Assembly: GCF_019204025.1 (NCBI RefSeq)
Contig: NZ_JAGSPB010000001.1
Coordinates: forward strand, 1,054,001 to 1,118,000
From: Erythrobacter ani
GTDB taxonomy: Bacteria; Pseudomonadota; Alphaproteobacteria; Sphingomonadales; Sphingomonadaceae
Direction of reading: 5' to 3'
DNA length: 64,000 nt
The notes under the pieces are model-generated. The model saw only the letters and a program-made list of their open reading frames with translations. It was not told where the DNA came from and did no database searches. The position numbers and the translations under genes were made by a program. Numbering within the stretch: the stretch's first letter is position 1; each line of letters opens with the position of its first letter. Below, piece after piece: positions 34,327 through 44,791 of this stretch.

Positions 34327-34599
34327 TCACACCCGTCCGGTTAACAGCAACCAGGCGGTCAGCGCATTGAGCGCGCTATAGGCGAGATAGCCCCAGGCGA
34401 GGCCGGGCCATCCGTTTGCAGCCAGCAGCATTGCGGCGAGCAGGATCAGAAACTCCGCTATCAGCGTCAACCGTCCGCCGAGCATATGCACGAAGGGCGG
34501 CATTTGCTCGATTACGGGGTGATTGCTTGCAAACACTGCGCGGTTCAGAGTGAAGTTCCCGATACCCAGCACGAAAATGATAATGACGGCGGTCCACAT
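34327..34599 (-). CDS. small membrane protein, unknown
   Basis: A 90-residue hydrophobic protein with three likely membrane segments (WTAVIIIFVLGIGNFTLN, LTLIAEFLILLAAMLLAANG, LAYSALNALTAWLLLTG). No family recognised. It ends about 57 bases before the metallophosphoesterase start and could be co-transcribed with it. Confidence 0.55.
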   Translation of the reverse strand: MWTAVIIIFVLGIGNFTLNRAVFASNHPVIEQMPPFVHMLGGRLTLIAEFLILLAAMLLAANGWPGLAWGYLAYSALNALTAWLLLTGRV

Positions 34600-34823
34600 G
34601 ATTACATTATGGCGTAATCGCTCGTCGGATCAAAACATCCGTTGGTCGGCGGAATTGTAACGCCGGTCTTGCCCCCCCTACACCAATCGACTGGCGCGCG
34701 CTGTTTGGTCGAACCTCGCGTGATTGATGCGGCGCGGCGGCGTATTTCTCTAATCGACAGGACGCTTGGCATCCCCGGCTCGCAAACCTTTCGAGCGCCG
34801 AGGCCTGCAGGAGGAGAATAGAT

Positions 34824-35132
34824 ATGAAGACTTTCGCAATTGCCGCCGCATCGTTCAGCCTGATCGCTACGGCCACCCCTGCCTTCGCCGGATCGGACGG
34901 CGGAACAACACAGACGATCAGCACCGCAGGCCTCGATCTTTCGACGCCCGAAGGTCAGGATATGCTCGACCGCCGGATCGATCAGCTCGCGCGCCAGGTC
35001 TGCGGTGTCGGTGAGACCCGCACTGGTACACGCATCCCTTCGGCGAAGTCTCGCGATTGCTATGAAAAGGCGCTCGTAAGCGCGCAGCGTCAGGTCGCAG
35101 CCATGATCGAAAGCCAGCGACGCGGCGGTTGA
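34824..35132 (+). CDS. UrcA family exported protein
   Basis: A 102-residue protein with a signal peptide (KTFAIAAASFSLIATATPAFA). The mature part follows the UrcA pattern: ISTAGLDLSTPEGQDMLDRRIDQLARQVCG, then SRDCYEKALVSAQRQVAAM, with two conserved cysteines. UrcA proteins are periplasmic and of unknown function, common in Sphingomonadales and Caulobacterales. AGGAGGAG lies before the ATG. Confidence 0.85.
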   Translation: MKTFAIAAASFSLIATATPAFAGSDGGTTQTISTAGLDLSTPEGQDMLDRRIDQLARQVCGVGETRTGTRIPSAKSRDCYEKALVSAQRQVAAMIESQRRGG

Positions 35133-35184
35133 ACCCTAGGCAGAGATGTACTGCGCCTCGCGCTATGACGCGACTGCGCAGACA

Positions 35185-35234
35185 TGACGGCCCGAACCCT
35201 ACTTAGTCCCAGGGTTCGGGCCGTCACTTTCTTG
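35185..35234 (+). terminator. intrinsic terminator after the urcA-like gene
   Basis: A perfect 16-bp stem, TGACGGCCCGAACCCT at 35185-35200 and AGGGTTCGGGCCGTCA at 35211-35226, with a 10-base loop, followed by a weak T-rich CTTTCTTGT. It may serve both this gene and the convergent LytTR gene. Confidence 0.6.
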
Positions 35235-35287
35235 TAATGGATTCAAAACGGAAAAGGAATTCCGGGAGCGATAGCCGGCAAAAAATC

Positions 35288-36043
35288 TTAGCGGCCGGCC
35301 ATCGATTTGACCTTGGGAAGATAGGTCCGCCCGATCCGAAGCGCTTCGCCGCCTTGCAGTTCTGCCGACCAGACACCGAGCCCGTCATGCCGCAGTCCGC
35401 GAATGTTGTCACGGCGCAGGATGGTCGAACGGTGGATCCGGATGAACTTGTCAGGGTCCAGCCGCGCTTCCAGCCCCGCGATGGTTTGCAGAAGCAGGTA
35501 CGACCGGGGAGCTTCCGGCGTGCCGACATGAAGCCGAACGTAATCGCGCTCCGCATCGATCTGGTGCACTTCGCTCACCGCGATCCGGAGCAGTTCCGAC
35601 CGATGCGGCACCCACAACTCCTCAAGCCATTCGCTTGCGCTTTCCTTACGCTCGCCGCGGCGAGCCACGGCGCGCTCGATCGCCCGTTCCAGGCGGTCGC
35701 TGGAAACCGGCTTGAGAACGTAATCGATTGCTTCGAGATCGAATGCCTCGACTGCAAAATGATCGTGCGCCGTAACGAATATCACCGCCGGAGGGCTCTC
35801 GGCATCGGCGAATTTGCGGGCTACGCCCAGCCCATCGAGTTCTGGCATGGTCATGTCGAGCAGCACCAGGTCGGGATCAAGCTTTTCAGCCAGGCGCAGG
35901 GCTGCCGCGCCGTCGCTTGCGGTGCCGACCACGCGGATCGCGGGAAGCTCGGCGCAAATCACCTGAATCCGTTCAACCGCGAGCGGTTCGTCGTCGACGA
36001 TCAATGTCCGCAGTGCAGTATCGCCATCCGCTTTTTCAACCAT
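35288..36043 (-). CDS. LytTR family response regulator
   Basis: A 251-residue regulator. The REC domain has TLIVDDEPLAVERIQ, the phosphoacceptor in DLVLLDMTMPELDG and FVTAHDHFAVEAFDLEAIDYVLKP. From about residue 150 a LytTR DNA-binding domain follows (SELLRIAVSEVHQIDAERDYVRLHV, RIHRSTILRRDNI). Its start overlaps the stop of the LytS-type kinase gene by 8 bases, forming a two-component pair. Targets are unknown. Confidence 0.92.
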   Translation of the reverse strand: MVEKADGDTALRTLIVDDEPLAVERIQVICAELPAIRVVGTASDGAAALRLAEKLDPDLVLLDMTMPELDGLGVARKFADAESPPAVIFVTAHDHFAVEAFDLEAIDYVLKPVSSDRLERAIERAVARRGERKESASEWLEELWVPHRSELLRIAVSEVHQIDAERDYVRLHVGTPEAPRSYLLLQTIAGLEARLDPDKFIRIHRSTILRRDNIRGLRHDGLGVWSAELQGGEALRIGRTYLPKVKSMAGR

Positions 36044-37298
36044 ATCGTGGGGCCTGCCGTGTCAAAGGTATCCTGATTTCAGTCTTGTAGCCCGAAGCGG
36101 TCGGACCCGATGTAAAGCCGATGTCCGATCCGAAGCGCGCCTCCAACCGGTCGCGCACATTGGCAAGGCCGATGCCGAACCCGTGTGCGGAACCTTCAGG
36201 AATGCCTGGACCATCATCGGCGACGGTGATCACGAGGCGGTCGAACTCTTCGCGCGCGGTGACACTGACGGCCACCTTCCGCGACACGGGAGAGACGGCG
36301 TATTTTACCGAGTTCTCTACCAGCGGTTGGAGTATCATCCCCGGTACGCGCGCATCCTCGAGGTCCTCGGGCAGATCGAAATCGCAGGTCAGCCGCTCTG
36401 GAAACCGAACCGCCTCGATATCGAGATACAGTTTTTGAAGGTCGAATTCGTCCTTCAACTGAACATCGCTCGTTGGCTCATCCGCAAGGCTATGACGGTA
36501 AAAGCGGCTGATCGTCTGGATCATTCGCTCAGCGCGGTCCGCCTTGCCCGTCAGAACCAGCGCCGACAGCGAGTTGAGCGTGTTGAACAGGAAATGCGGG
36601 TTCACCTGGTAGCGAAGCGATCTCAGCTCCGCAGCTTTCGCAGCCGAGCGGAACTCTTGCTCACGCCGTTCCGCCACTCGCGCCTGCGCGATAGCCAGCA
36701 ATGCAATATAAAGCGCGGACCACCCAAGCAGGATGTAATACCGACTGAGCCCCGCATCGATCAGCGAATACCAATTCGCGCCGGTCTCTTTCGCGTCCTG
36801 CAGCACAAGCGTCACGGTCGGTGGATCATCGGCGTCGAAATCTTCGCTGTTCTTCCACTGCCATTCGCGCGGCGCAGCAACCTCGGCCAGAAGATTGCCC
36901 GATTCGTCCCGGCGCAACGTGAAGCCGCGTTCCTCGGCATAGCGCTGCTCCATCCGCTCATTGAGAGGGGCGAACAGGACCTGATTGACCTTTGCTATTG
37001 CGAGCGCGCCCGGAAGGGCCGCAATCAGCGCGACGACGAACAGGACCCATCGCTTACGCGCTTCGAACAGCCGCATGATAAACCACAGGGCCATCGTGAT
37101 GAGCACCGCGAAGGCGCAAACCAGCGACCGGCGCCAGAACAGCTCGAACTGGATGTCCATGCCGAGAAAGGTTCCGCGCGCTGAGATCAGCACGAAATAC
37201 ACCGCCCACAGCGCGACCATGGATAGAATCACCGTTCGAAACGGGACGCTTGCTTCATCATGGTGCGCAGGCGCAGACAAAGGATTAGCTGTTACCAT
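36036..37298 (-). CDS. LytS/YehU-type sensor histidine kinase
   Basis: A 420-residue membrane kinase. About three to four membrane spans occupy residues 20-120, followed by a periplasmic or linker segment and another span near 215. The His_kinase domain has SLRYQVNPHFLFNTLNSLSAL with the phosphorylated His, and the ATPase part has LQPLVENSVKYAVS and VADDGPGIPEGS, GIGLANVRDRL. ATG 37298 was chosen; a longer frame adds a non-family stretch. Partner of the downstream LytTR regulator. Confidence 0.88.
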   Translation of the reverse strand: MVTANPLSAPAHHDEASVPFRTVILSMVALWAVYFVLISARGTFLGMDIQFELFWRRSLVCAFAVLITMALWFIMRLFEARKRWVLFVVALIAALPGALAIAKVNQVLFAPLNERMEQRYAEERGFTLRRDESGNLLAEVAAPREWQWKNSEDFDADDPPTVTLVLQDAKETGANWYSLIDAGLSRYYILLGWSALYIALLAIAQARVAERREQEFRSAAKAAELRSLRYQVNPHFLFNTLNSLSALVLTGKADRAERMIQTISRFYRHSLADEPTSDVQLKDEFDLQKLYLDIEAVRFPERLTCDFDLPEDLEDARVPGMILQPLVENSVKYAVSPVSRKVAVSVTAREEFDRLVITVADDGPGIPEGSAHGFGIGLANVRDRLEARFGSDIGFTSGPTASGYKTEIRIPLTRQAPRYG

Positions 37299-37424
37299 CT
37301 GTGTGTTGCGAGATAGCGACTGGGATCGTCGTATACCAGCAACACTCGGGCGGATCGTCGGACAGGGTAAGTAATTGGTCGAAAGCCTGGCGGGTTCGCA
37401 CGCGCTTTCCTGCACTGAATCAGC

Positions 37425-38870
37425 TCAATCGCGCGGCTTGATCATCTCGGCCGGGACGATCCATTCGGAGAACTGTTCCTCGGTGAGCAGACCAAGCTCT
37501 ATGCCGGCCTCCTTCAGCGTCGTCCCATCAGCATGTGCCTTTTTGGCGATTTTTGCGGCATTGTCGTAACCGATATGGGGATTAAGCGCGGTGACCAGCA
37601 TCAGGCTTTCATTCATCAGCTTGTCGATTCGGTCCGTGTTGGCCTCGATCCCCGTGACGCAATTGTCGCTAAAGCTGCGCGCAGCATCACTGAGCAGGCG
37701 GATCGATTGCAGCACGTTGTAGATCATCACCGGCTTGAAAACGTTGAGTTCCAGGTGGCCGTGCGATCCCGCGACGCTGACAGAGGTGTTGTTGCCCATC
37801 ACTTGCGCGCACACCATCGTCAGCGCTTCGCATTGGGTCGGATTGACCTTGCCCGGCATGATCGAAGAGCCTGGCTCGTTCGCTGGCAGAGAAATTTCGC
37901 CAAGGCCGCTGCGCGGCCCCGATCCAAGAAGGCGAATGTCGTTGGCAATCTTCATCCCGCTTACCGCGACGGAGTTGAGCGCGCCCGACAGCTCGACCAA
38001 CGCGTCATGCGCGGCGAGCGCTTCGAACTTGTTGGGCGCGGTGACGAAATCGTGCCCGGTCATGTCCGCGACCTGCGCCGCAAACTTCTCCGCAAAACCG
38101 GCTTTCGAGTTGATTCCGGTGCCAACCGCGGTGCCGCCCTGGGCCAGCTCCAGCACGCGCAGAAGGGCGCTTTCGATGCGGGCAATGCCGTATTCGACCT
38201 GCTTGGCGTAGCCCGAAAATTCCTGGCCGAGCGTAAGCGGGGTCGCGTCCTGAAGGTGGGTACGCCCGATCTTCACGATATCGGCAAAGGCATTTGCCTT
38301 GCCATCCAGCGCCCCGTGCAAATGCCGCAGCGCTGGGACCAGCTGCTCGATGGTTTCGCTCGCCGCCGCGATATGCATGGCTGTGGGGAAGGTGTCGTTC
38401 GAGCTCTGACCCATATTGCAGTGATCGTTGGGATGCACGGGGTTCTTTCCTCCGCGCTCACCGGTCAGAATCTCGTTCGCGCGGCTCGCGATCACCTCGT
38501 TCGCGTTCATGTTCGATTGCGTACCCGAACCTGTCTGCCACACGCTGAGCGGAAACTGGTCTGCCAGCGTTCCGTCGATCACTTCACCCGCAGCCTCGAC
38601 AATCGCATTGCCAATTTTCTCATCGAGCACGCCCAGCTCCATATTTGCTCGCGCGGATGATTTTTTCTGGATGCCGAGCGCTTTGACCAAAGGCTCCGGC
38701 ATGGTCTCCGTGCCGATGTCGAAATTGGCCAGGCTGCGCTGCGTCTGCGCACCCCAATGCGCCTCCACCGGCACGGCAACCTCGCCGAGCGAGTCGGTTT
38801 CAATGCGAACATCGCCTGTCGCTCCGAAGATCGATCCATCATTATGCCGGCGGTTCTCAATGTCACTCAT
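37425..38870 (-). CDS. fumC: fumarate hydratase class II
   Basis: A 481-residue fumarase C converting fumarate to malate in the citric acid cycle. Motifs: [51 protein letters not shown] and the signature [16 protein letters not shown] with the catalytic serine loop. The first 20 residues before [23 protein letters not shown] are a short extension. ATG 38870 is used; homologues normally start close to this point. Confidence 0.93.
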   Translation of the reverse strand: MSDIENRRHNDGSIFGATGDVRIETDSLGEVAVPVEAHWGAQTQRSLANFDIGTETMPEPLVKALGIQKKSSARANMELGVLDEKIGNAIVEAAGEVIDGTLADQFPLSVWQTGSGTQSNMNANEVIASRANEILTGERGGKNPVHPNDHCNMGQSSNDTFPTAMHIAAASETIEQLVPALRHLHGALDGKANAFADIVKIGRTHLQDATPLTLGQEFSGYAKQVEYGIARIESALLRVLELAQGGTAVGTGINSKAGFAEKFAAQVADMTGHDFVTAPNKFEALAAHDALVELSGALNSVAVSGMKIANDIRLLGSGPRSGLGEISLPANEPGSSIMPGKVNPTQCEALTMVCAQVMGNNTSVSVAGSHGHLELNVFKPVMIYNVLQSIRLLSDAARSFSDNCVTGIEANTDRIDKLMNESLMLVTALNPHIGYDNAAKIAKKAHADGTTLKEAGIELGLLTEEQFSEWIVPAEMIKPRD

Positions 38871-39046
38871 CGAAGCGTTCCTTGTCTCGGTAGATTGCGT
38901 AGGCTCCCTAAGCATCGCGCACGCTAGAGGTCAAAGGGATTGAAGCAGCAGCGGAACCGGCCAAACCTCTTGGCCAATCGGGCCGCTAAAGCTAGGAAGG
39001 GTTGACGCGCTGTGTTGCATGCCTAATACAGCCATCCGGAGTTCAC

Positions 39047-39649
39047 ATGACGACTACCACAACGCAGCGCGATACAGCCGCTGCCCGCAAAGCGATGATC
39101 GATAGCCAGTTGCGCACCAGCGGCGTGAACGAAGAATTCGTGCTCGCTCGAATGATCGCCGTCCCGCGCGAAGATTACTTGCCCGAAGACAAGGCCCCGC
39201 TCGCCTACATCGACCGCAGCGTTCCCCTCGGCGACGGAGCCGCTCTCGCATCCCCGCTGTTCTACGGAAAGCTGCTGATCGAGGCGGATCCGCGAGTCGA
39301 GGATAGCGTGCTGATCGTGGAAGGCGGTACCGGATACCTCGCCGAACTGGTCCGCCCGCTGGTGGCGGAAGTGGAAACGGTGGCGGCGACAGACGCTGCA
39401 GCCGGTCAATTCGTTGGGGGCAAGACATACTCGCTCATCATGGTCGATGGAGCGATCGAACAGATACCTTCGGCGTTCGCAAGCTGCCTCGCTGATGATG
39501 GGCGGATCGTTTCGGGCCTTCTGCTGCGGCAGGTGACGCGCCTTGCGTCGGGTCGGAAAGTGGCAGGAAAGGTTTCGCTGCAACCGGTAGAGGATCTGGG
39601 AATTCCTGTCCTGCATGATTTCGACAAGCCGAAAGGCTGGACGTTCTGA
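39047..39649 (+). CDS. shortened PCMT-like methyltransferase family protein
   Basis: A 200-residue member of the protein-L-isoaspartate methyltransferase fold. MIDSQLRTSGVNEEFVLARMIAVPREDYLP is typical, and LIVEGGTGYLAELVRPL replaces motif I (normally LEIGTGSGYQ). The middle of the fold is contracted compared with true PCMT, so activity is doubtful. Such genes commonly precede tolC in this group. Its TGA overlaps the tolC ATG. Confidence 0.75.
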   Translation: MTTTTTQRDTAAARKAMIDSQLRTSGVNEEFVLARMIAVPREDYLPEDKAPLAYIDRSVPLGDGAALASPLFYGKLLIEADPRVEDSVLIVEGGTGYLAELVRPLVAEVETVAATDAAAGQFVGGKTYSLIMVDGAIEQIPSAFASCLADDGRIVSGLLLRQVTRLASGRKVAGKVSLQPVEDLGIPVLHDFDKPKGWTF

Positions 39650-41124
39650 TGAAACGGTCCGCCGGTCTTGCACGCAGACTGTCTGCGACGATCAGTCTGG
39701 GCGCTCTCATCGCGAGCGGGCCTGCGCTGGCGGATACGCTGCGCGAAGCCTTGGTCGAGACATACAACACCAACCCCACACTGCAGGGAGCGCGGTCCGA
39801 TCAGCGCGCGACCGATGAGGGGGTGCCGATTGCCAAGGCATCGGGCCTGCCTACAGTCAATGTGACCGCGACGCATATCGAGTTTCTTCGCCAGTCGGCA
39901 AACTCCTTTACCGCGCCAGAACGCAACCTCGGCGTCAATGCCGCTGTGCTCGTTCCGGTCTATTCCGGCGGTGCGGTGCGGAACAATATCAAAGCGGCCA
40001 AGGAACGCGTCTCGGCGGGCCAGGCCAGCCTCCGTAATACGGAAAGCGCGCTCTTCAGCCAGGTGGTTGCAGCATATATGGATGTGCTCCGGACCGAAGC
40101 GCTCGCATCTCTTTCCGCCAACCAGGTCGATGTACTCGCGATCAATCTCGAAGCGACCAGCGATCGGTTCGAAATCGGCGATCTGACAGTCACCGACGTC
40201 GCTCAGTCGCGATCGCGCCTTGCAGTTGCTCGCGGCGATCTGCGCATAGCACAGGCCAACCTCATCGCCGCCCGCGAAACCTACGTTCAGCTCGTAGGAA
40301 GCGCGCCCGACGATCTGCAAGCACCCCCTCCTCTCCCCGGCCTCCCCGAAGCGGTCGGCGAGGCCATCGTGATATCGCTCGAAAGCAATCCCAATCTGAT
40401 TGCGGCGAGAGAACGCGCGCAGGCAGCCGGGTTCGATACCGAAGTCGCAGGCGCAGGCCGACTCCCTACGCTCGGGCTGTTCGCCAATGGCGATTACAGC
40501 AACTTCTTCGGCACGCTCGGCGGACCGGTTGCCTCCAATTTCGTACAACAGGAAACGACCGCAAATGTCGGCGTGCGCCTGACGATCCCTCTCTTCCAAG
40601 GGGGGCTTCCCGCCGCCCAACAGCGTCAGGCTGGGGCTAGGGAAAGCGCAGCTCTCGAAGAGGTCATCCGGATCGAGCGTCAGATCATCGCCGAGACACG
40701 GGCGACATATTCGAACTGGCAGGCAGCCATGGCCGTCATCGAGAGCTCGCAGGCCGCCGTAGAAGCCGCAGAACTTAGTCTTGAAGGCGTGCGCGCGGAA
40801 AACTCGATCGGCAACCGGCAGATTCTCGACGTGCTGAATGCGGAGCAGGAACTGCTTTCCGCACGCGCCCAGTTGGTCACCGCACGGCGCAACGCCTATG
40901 TCGCCGGTTTCAACCTCCTGGCGCTGATGGGCCGGGCCGAGGCGCGCGACCTCAATCTCGACACGGGCGGTCCGCTTTACGATCCGCAGCTCAATTTCGA
41001 GCGCGTGAAAAACAAGCGATGGGATTGGGCACGTGACCCCGAGCCCGAAGCCAAATCGACGCGCACCGTTGACATTCCCGCTGCCGAAGCAACAATCGGG
41101 CCGCAATTGGAACCCGGCGAATAG
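39649..41124 (+). CDS. tolC: TolC family outer membrane efflux/secretion channel
   Basis: A 491-residue outer membrane channel with a signal peptide (SATISLGALIASGPALA). The two repeat halves of the family are visible: LREALVETYNTNPTLQGARSDQRA with PVYSGGAVRNNIKAAKERV, then VVISLESNPNL-type AIVISLESNPNLIAARERAQ with IPLFQGGLPAAQQRQAGARES. The C-terminal NRQILDVLNAEQELLSARAQL is characteristic. It would work with an inner-membrane transporter encoded elsewhere. Confidence 0.92.
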   Translation: MKRSAGLARRLSATISLGALIASGPALADTLREALVETYNTNPTLQGARSDQRATDEGVPIAKASGLPTVNVTATHIEFLRQSANSFTAPERNLGVNAAVLVPVYSGGAVRNNIKAAKERVSAGQASLRNTESALFSQVVAAYMDVLRTEALASLSANQVDVLAINLEATSDRFEIGDLTVTDVAQSRSRLAVARGDLRIAQANLIAARETYVQLVGSAPDDLQAPPPLPGLPEAVGEAIVISLESNPNLIAARERAQAAGFDTEVAGAGRLPTLGLFANGDYSNFFGTLGGPVASNFVQQETTANVGVRLTIPLFQGGLPAAQQRQAGARESAALEEVIRIERQIIAETRATYSNWQAAMAVIESSQAAVEAAELSLEGVRAENSIGNRQILDVLNAEQELLSARAQLVTARRNAYVAGFNLLALMGRAEARDLNLDTGGPLYDPQLNFERVKNKRWDWARDPEPEAKSTRTVDIPAAEATIGPQLEPGE

Positions 41125-41172
41125 CCCGGTCGTTCCGATTCGGAATGGTTAATTTCGGGGGCAAGGACTGAC

Positions 41173-41691
41173 GTGGCGCAAAGCGAATCATCTGTCGAAG
41201 AGATACTCGAATCGATCAAGAAAGTGATCGCTCGGGACAATCGTGAAAGCGCTTTCGAAGTGCGCCGCATGCGTGAAGAAGCGGCGGAGCGCAGCGACGC
41301 CGAGCCCGCCGGATCGGAAGGCGACGAAGTTCTCGATCTCTCCGATATGGAGATCGACGACGAGAATGTCACCGCTCGATCTGATCATAATCCTTTGGCT
41401 GATCATGATCCTTTTGGCGATGATGACAACACCACCGACGACCTGGGAGATGCACCTCTGATCACCGCCGAAGTGCGTGGGGCGATGCAGGACAATCTCG
41501 CCGCCCTGGCCATGCTGGCGGAACCCGGTGCGCGCCCGCAGATCGTCCGCTCGGGCGAGACATCGCTCGAAGGACTTACTCGCGAATTGCTCCGCCCAAT
41601 GCTGGCGGAATGGCTCGACAAGAACCTGCCAGGCATGGTCGACAAGCTTGTGCGCGCCGAAATTGCGCGGATCGCTGGCAAAAAGGGCTGA
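41173..41691 (+). CDS. DUF2497 (PopZ-like) protein
   Basis: A 172-residue acidic protein. The N-terminal SSVEEILESIKKVIARDNRE and C-terminal LEGLTRELLRPMLAEWLDKNLPGMVDKLVRAEI are the DUF2497/PopZ hallmarks; between them is a disordered Asp/Glu-rich stretch. PopZ forms polar condensates and anchors ParB-parS complexes in Caulobacter; whether this protein does the same is inference. It begins at GTG and follows tolC by 48 bases, the usual arrangement. Confidence 0.82.
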   Translation: MAQSESSVEEILESIKKVIARDNRESAFEVRRMREEAAERSDAEPAGSEGDEVLDLSDMEIDDENVTARSDHNPLADHDPFGDDDNTTDDLGDAPLITAEVRGAMQDNLAALAMLAEPGARPQIVRSGETSLEGLTRELLRPMLAEWLDKNLPGMVDKLVRAEIARIAGKKG

Positions 41692-41784
41692 ATTCCGAGG
41701 CCTGAAACCGCAATGCGGACAAGCCGCTGCCTGCACTAGAGTTTCACTGGCGCGGCGCGGATTAGCGCGTTAACTCTGCCGACC

Positions 41785-43944
41785 ATGAACGTGATGCACA
41801 AAGTCCGCGCGGTTCTCGCCGCAGCGGTGTTCGCCTCGGCCCCGCTTGCAGCCGATGACAACTCCCCCGATCGGCCAATCCCCGGTGTGACCGCACCGCC
41901 AATGACCGCCGAGGATCTCATCGCGATACCGCGATTGAGTGGTGCGATTGTCATGGATGATCGCTACGCCGTGTATTCGGTTACGGAAATCGACCCCCAG
42001 AGTTTTGACCGGACGCGGCAACACTACATCCTCGATCTTGCAAAACGCGGCGCATCGCCAATCGCGTTCGATCCGGGTCTTTCCGCGAATTCGATGGCGT
42101 TCGGTCCGGATGGCTTCCTGTACTTCCTCAGCTCAGACCATACGGATAGCGCGCAGGCCTCTCGCTCGCGGTTGTGGCGGGCCACTATCGAAGGTGACGG
42201 GACAACATCGGCACCCACGCTCGTGGCCGATATGCCCGATGCGGACATTGCCGGGTTCAAACTCGATCCGACCGGGCAGAAAGTCGCACTCTGGTCCCAG
42301 ATCGCGCGCGACTGCCCGACATTTGGATGCGATACCGCCAAGCCATCGACCGGCTCTGCCCGTCTCTACGATGGCGATGCGGGCTTTTTCCGTCATTGGG
42401 ATCGCTGGATCGAACCAGGCGCCTTCAACCGGGTTTTCGTGTTCGACATGGACAACGGGAGGATTGCGGGCGACGGCACCCCGATCGACGGCGCGGATCC
42501 CACAAGCGGTATCACCGCCAATGTCCCCACGATGCCGTTCGGCGGGGGAGAGGATCTCGCCTGGGCTCCCGACGGATCGGGCATCTACTTCGTCGCGCGA
42601 GCCGCGGATGGCCGCGAGCCCACATCGACCGATCACGACATCTATTTCTCCGATCTGACGGGAGCAGCCCCTACCGATTTGACCGCCGCCAACACGGCTG
42701 TCGACACCGCACCGGCACCCTCGCCCGACGGGCGCTATCTCGCCTATCTCGCCATGGCGCGGCCGGGATACGAATCTGACCGCCAGGTTGTTCAGCTGCG
42801 CGATCTGGCAACGGGAGAAACCCGTGCGCTGACGCAAGATGTCGACCTGTCTTTCGGCGGCCTCATGTGGAGCGCCGATGGTTCGCACCTGCTTGCAACC
42901 GCCGCGGACGTACTCGACACACCGGTATTTCGCATCGATCCGTCAACCGGCGAGACGACGGAGCTCAACCTGATCGCCGGCAATGAGGCGCATATCGGCA
43001 ATCTGGTCCCGCTTTCGGGTGAAAGGCTGCTGTTCACACGGGATTCCATCGGCGCGCCGAGCGAATTGTACCTCGCGGCGAACGATCGACAGGCCCGCCC
43101 GTTGACGGACAAGGTCACGAGCCGAATGGGAGAGATGGCATCGACCATCACAACCCGCTTCAGCTTCGAAGGCGCGGGCGGCGATATTGTCTGGGGCCAG
43201 ATCACGCGGCTTGAGAAACAAACGGGACCGATTCCCGCCATTCTCTACATTCACGGCGGACCGCAAGGCAGCTTTCGCGATGGCTGGTCCTCGCGCTGGA
43301 ACCCGCGCGTGGTCGCCAGCCAAGGCTATGCCGTTATCTCGGTCGATTTCCATGGGAGCACGGGATACGGACAAGCGTTCACCGACTCGATCAACCGCGA
43401 TTGGGGCGGTAAGCCTCTGGAGGACCTGCAGAAGGGGCTCGTAGCCGCGCTGCAGCTCGACAGTCAGATCGACGGCAGCCGCGCCTGCGCCATGGGCGCG
43501 AGCTATGGCGGCTATATGGTCAACTGGATTGCCGGGCGCTGGCCGGACCGGTTCAACTGCCTCGTGCAGCACGATGGCCTATTCGACATGCGCAGCTTTT
43601 ATTACTCGACCGAAGAGCTGTGGTTTCCGCGCTGGGATTTCGGTGGCTCCTATAGCGAGGCGCGCGATGAGTACGAGCGCTGGAATCCCGTCAACCACGT
43701 CGATAATTGGCAGACACCGATGCTTGTAATCGCGGGTGAACAGGATTTTCGGGTCCCCTACACGCAAGGCCTGCAAAGCTTCACGGCTTTGCAAGAACGC
43801 GGTGTTCCCTCGCAATTGCTGGTCTTCCCGGATGAAAACCACTGGGTGCTCGGCGCGGAAAATTCGCTTCAATGGCACCGTACGATCTTCGCGTGGCTTG
43901 ATCGCTGGCTCGGCGAACAGCCGGAGGCCGAGGCAAGCGAATGA
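41785..43944 (+). CDS. S9 family serine peptidase (prolyl oligopeptidase type)
   Basis: A 719-residue exported peptidase with signal peptide [18 protein letters not shown]. Residues about 30-440 form a beta-propeller-like region (repeats such as [27 protein letters not shown]). The C-terminal alpha/beta-hydrolase part has the nucleophile in [15 protein letters not shown], the aspartate in [15 protein letters not shown] and the histidine in [14 protein letters not shown]. It probably cleaves short peptides in the periplasm. Its stop overlaps the next start (ATGA). Confidence 0.92.
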   Translation: MNVMHKVRAVLAAAVFASAPLAADDNSPDRPIPGVTAPPMTAEDLIAIPRLSGAIVMDDRYAVYSVTEIDPQSFDRTRQHYILDLAKRGASPIAFDPGLSANSMAFGPDGFLYFLSSDHTDSAQASRSRLWRATIEGDGTTSAPTLVADMPDADIAGFKLDPTGQKVALWSQIARDCPTFGCDTAKPSTGSARLYDGDAGFFRHWDRWIEPGAFNRVFVFDMDNGRIAGDGTPIDGADPTSGITANVPTMPFGGGEDLAWAPDGSGIYFVARAADGREPTSTDHDIYFSDLTGAAPTDLTAANTAVDTAPAPSPDGRYLAYLAMARPGYESDRQVVQLRDLATGETRALTQDVDLSFGGLMWSADGSHLLATAADVLDTPVFRIDPSTGETTELNLIAGNEAHIGNLVPLSGERLLFTRDSIGAPSELYLAANDRQARPLTDKVTSRMGEMASTITTRFSFEGAGGDIVWGQITRLEKQTGPIPAILYIHGGPQGSFRDGWSSRWNPRVVASQGYAVISVDFHGSTGYGQAFTDSINRDWGGKPLEDLQKGLVAALQLDSQIDGSRACAMGASYGGYMVNWIAGRWPDRFNCLVQHDGLFDMRSFYYSTEELWFPRWDFGGSYSEARDEYERWNPVNHVDNWQTPMLVIAGEQDFRVPYTQGLQSFTALQERGVPSQLLVFPDENHWVLGAENSLQWHRTIFAWLDRWLGEQPEAEASE

Positions 43945-44354
43945 GCAAGACGGACCTGCTCGCAGCGCAAACCGCGCTCGGAAAGAAATACGGAGATGCA
44001 GCAAAGGACAAGTTGGTCGAGCGTCACATCTTTCTGTGCGCGCTTTCCGAAAAACAGAAATGCTGCTCGCGCGCGGAAGGCGCGGCTGCGTGGCAATTCC
44101 TCAAGGATCGTTTGAAAGAACGCGGCTTAGCAGGACCAAAGCGGACATCCGACCATCCGCGCGGACCGGGCGGCGGTGTCCAGCGCACCAAGGCCGATTG
44201 CCTCCAGATCTGCGGATCAGGACCTGTGGCGGTCGTGTGGCCGGACGGCGTCTGGTATCATTCGTGCACACCCGAAGTGCTCGAACGCATCATCGAAGAG
44301 CATTTGGTCGGCGGTGTTCCAGTCGAGGAATACCGGCTGACCCCGCCGATCTAG
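43941..44354 (+). CDS. thioredoxin-like [2Fe-2S] ferredoxin
   Basis: A 137-residue protein with the thioredoxin-fold [2Fe-2S] ferredoxin cysteine pattern: [16 protein letters not shown] near residue 30, and [27 protein letters not shown] near 95. Binds one cluster, with electron transfer or cluster storage as the expected role; partner unknown. The start overlaps the S9 peptidase stop (ATGA). Confidence 0.87.
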   Translation: MSKTDLLAAQTALGKKYGDAAKDKLVERHIFLCALSEKQKCCSRAEGAAAWQFLKDRLKERGLAGPKRTSDHPRGPGGGVQRTKADCLQICGSGPVAVVWPDGVWYHSCTPEVLERIIEEHLVGGVPVEEYRLTPPI

Positions 44355-44665
44355 TCCTCGTTCCTATCGCCGAACAATTCGTCCGCGCTCGGCAGGCGAT
44401 TGTCGACCGATTCGTCGTGCCCCGTGCCATTGGACAGGAAAACGAGGCCCATCAGCCCTCCCCCAAGCAGCATGGTGAAGGCGATGCCCAAGGCGGCCGC
44501 AATGTAAAAATGCACCGAAATCGCGCCATTGAACGCAAACAGCAGTCCGACGGCGACCACGACGGTGGCAATCGTCACCAGCAGCAAAAGGCGCATGACG
44601 CGCCGGTACTGCGCCCACGCATGGGCCGCCGTTTCCGGATCATCGAGAGGAGATTTGTTGGCCAT
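44351..44665 (-). CDS. small two- or three-span membrane protein
   Basis: A 104-residue protein with hydrophobic segments [20 protein letters not shown] and [25 protein letters not shown], and an acidic C-terminal tail ([12 protein letters not shown]). No function recognised. A GTG three codons upstream (44674) with GAGG 5 bases before it is an alternative start. It is convergent with, and overlaps by 4 bases, the ferredoxin gene. Confidence 0.6.
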   Translation of the reverse strand: MANKSPLDDPETAAHAWAQYRRVMRLLLLVTIATVVVAVGLLFAFNGAISVHFYIAAALGIAFTMLLGGGLMGLVFLSNGTGHDESVDNRLPSADELFGDRNED

Positions 44666-44791
44666 GATGCTCACATGAGCCTCGAACTGCGGCTTTGCAA
44701 TGCCTTAGCGCCGCATAGACAGCGTTAAGGGCCAGACTCGCCTTTTGCCTTTGAAAGTGGCATTTTGTGTCGAAAGAGAGGACGCCAGATC

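Noticed and set aside
35237..36076. Plus-strand open frame opposite the LytTR regulator
   Set aside because: Antisense to a strongly supported response regulator gene, no independent support.
36183..37184. Plus-strand open frame opposite the LytS-type kinase
   Set aside because: Shadow of the kinase gene; composition rich in Arg and His, no family.
37533..38660. Long plus-strand open frame opposite fumC
   Set aside because: Antisense to a well-supported fumarase gene; no ribosome site and no recognisable domain.
39406..41106. Long minus-strand open frame (566 codons) opposite tolC
   Set aside because: It is fully antisense to a clear TolC family gene, its translation is Arg/Cys-rich with no domain, and it is explained by codon bias in GC-rich DNA.
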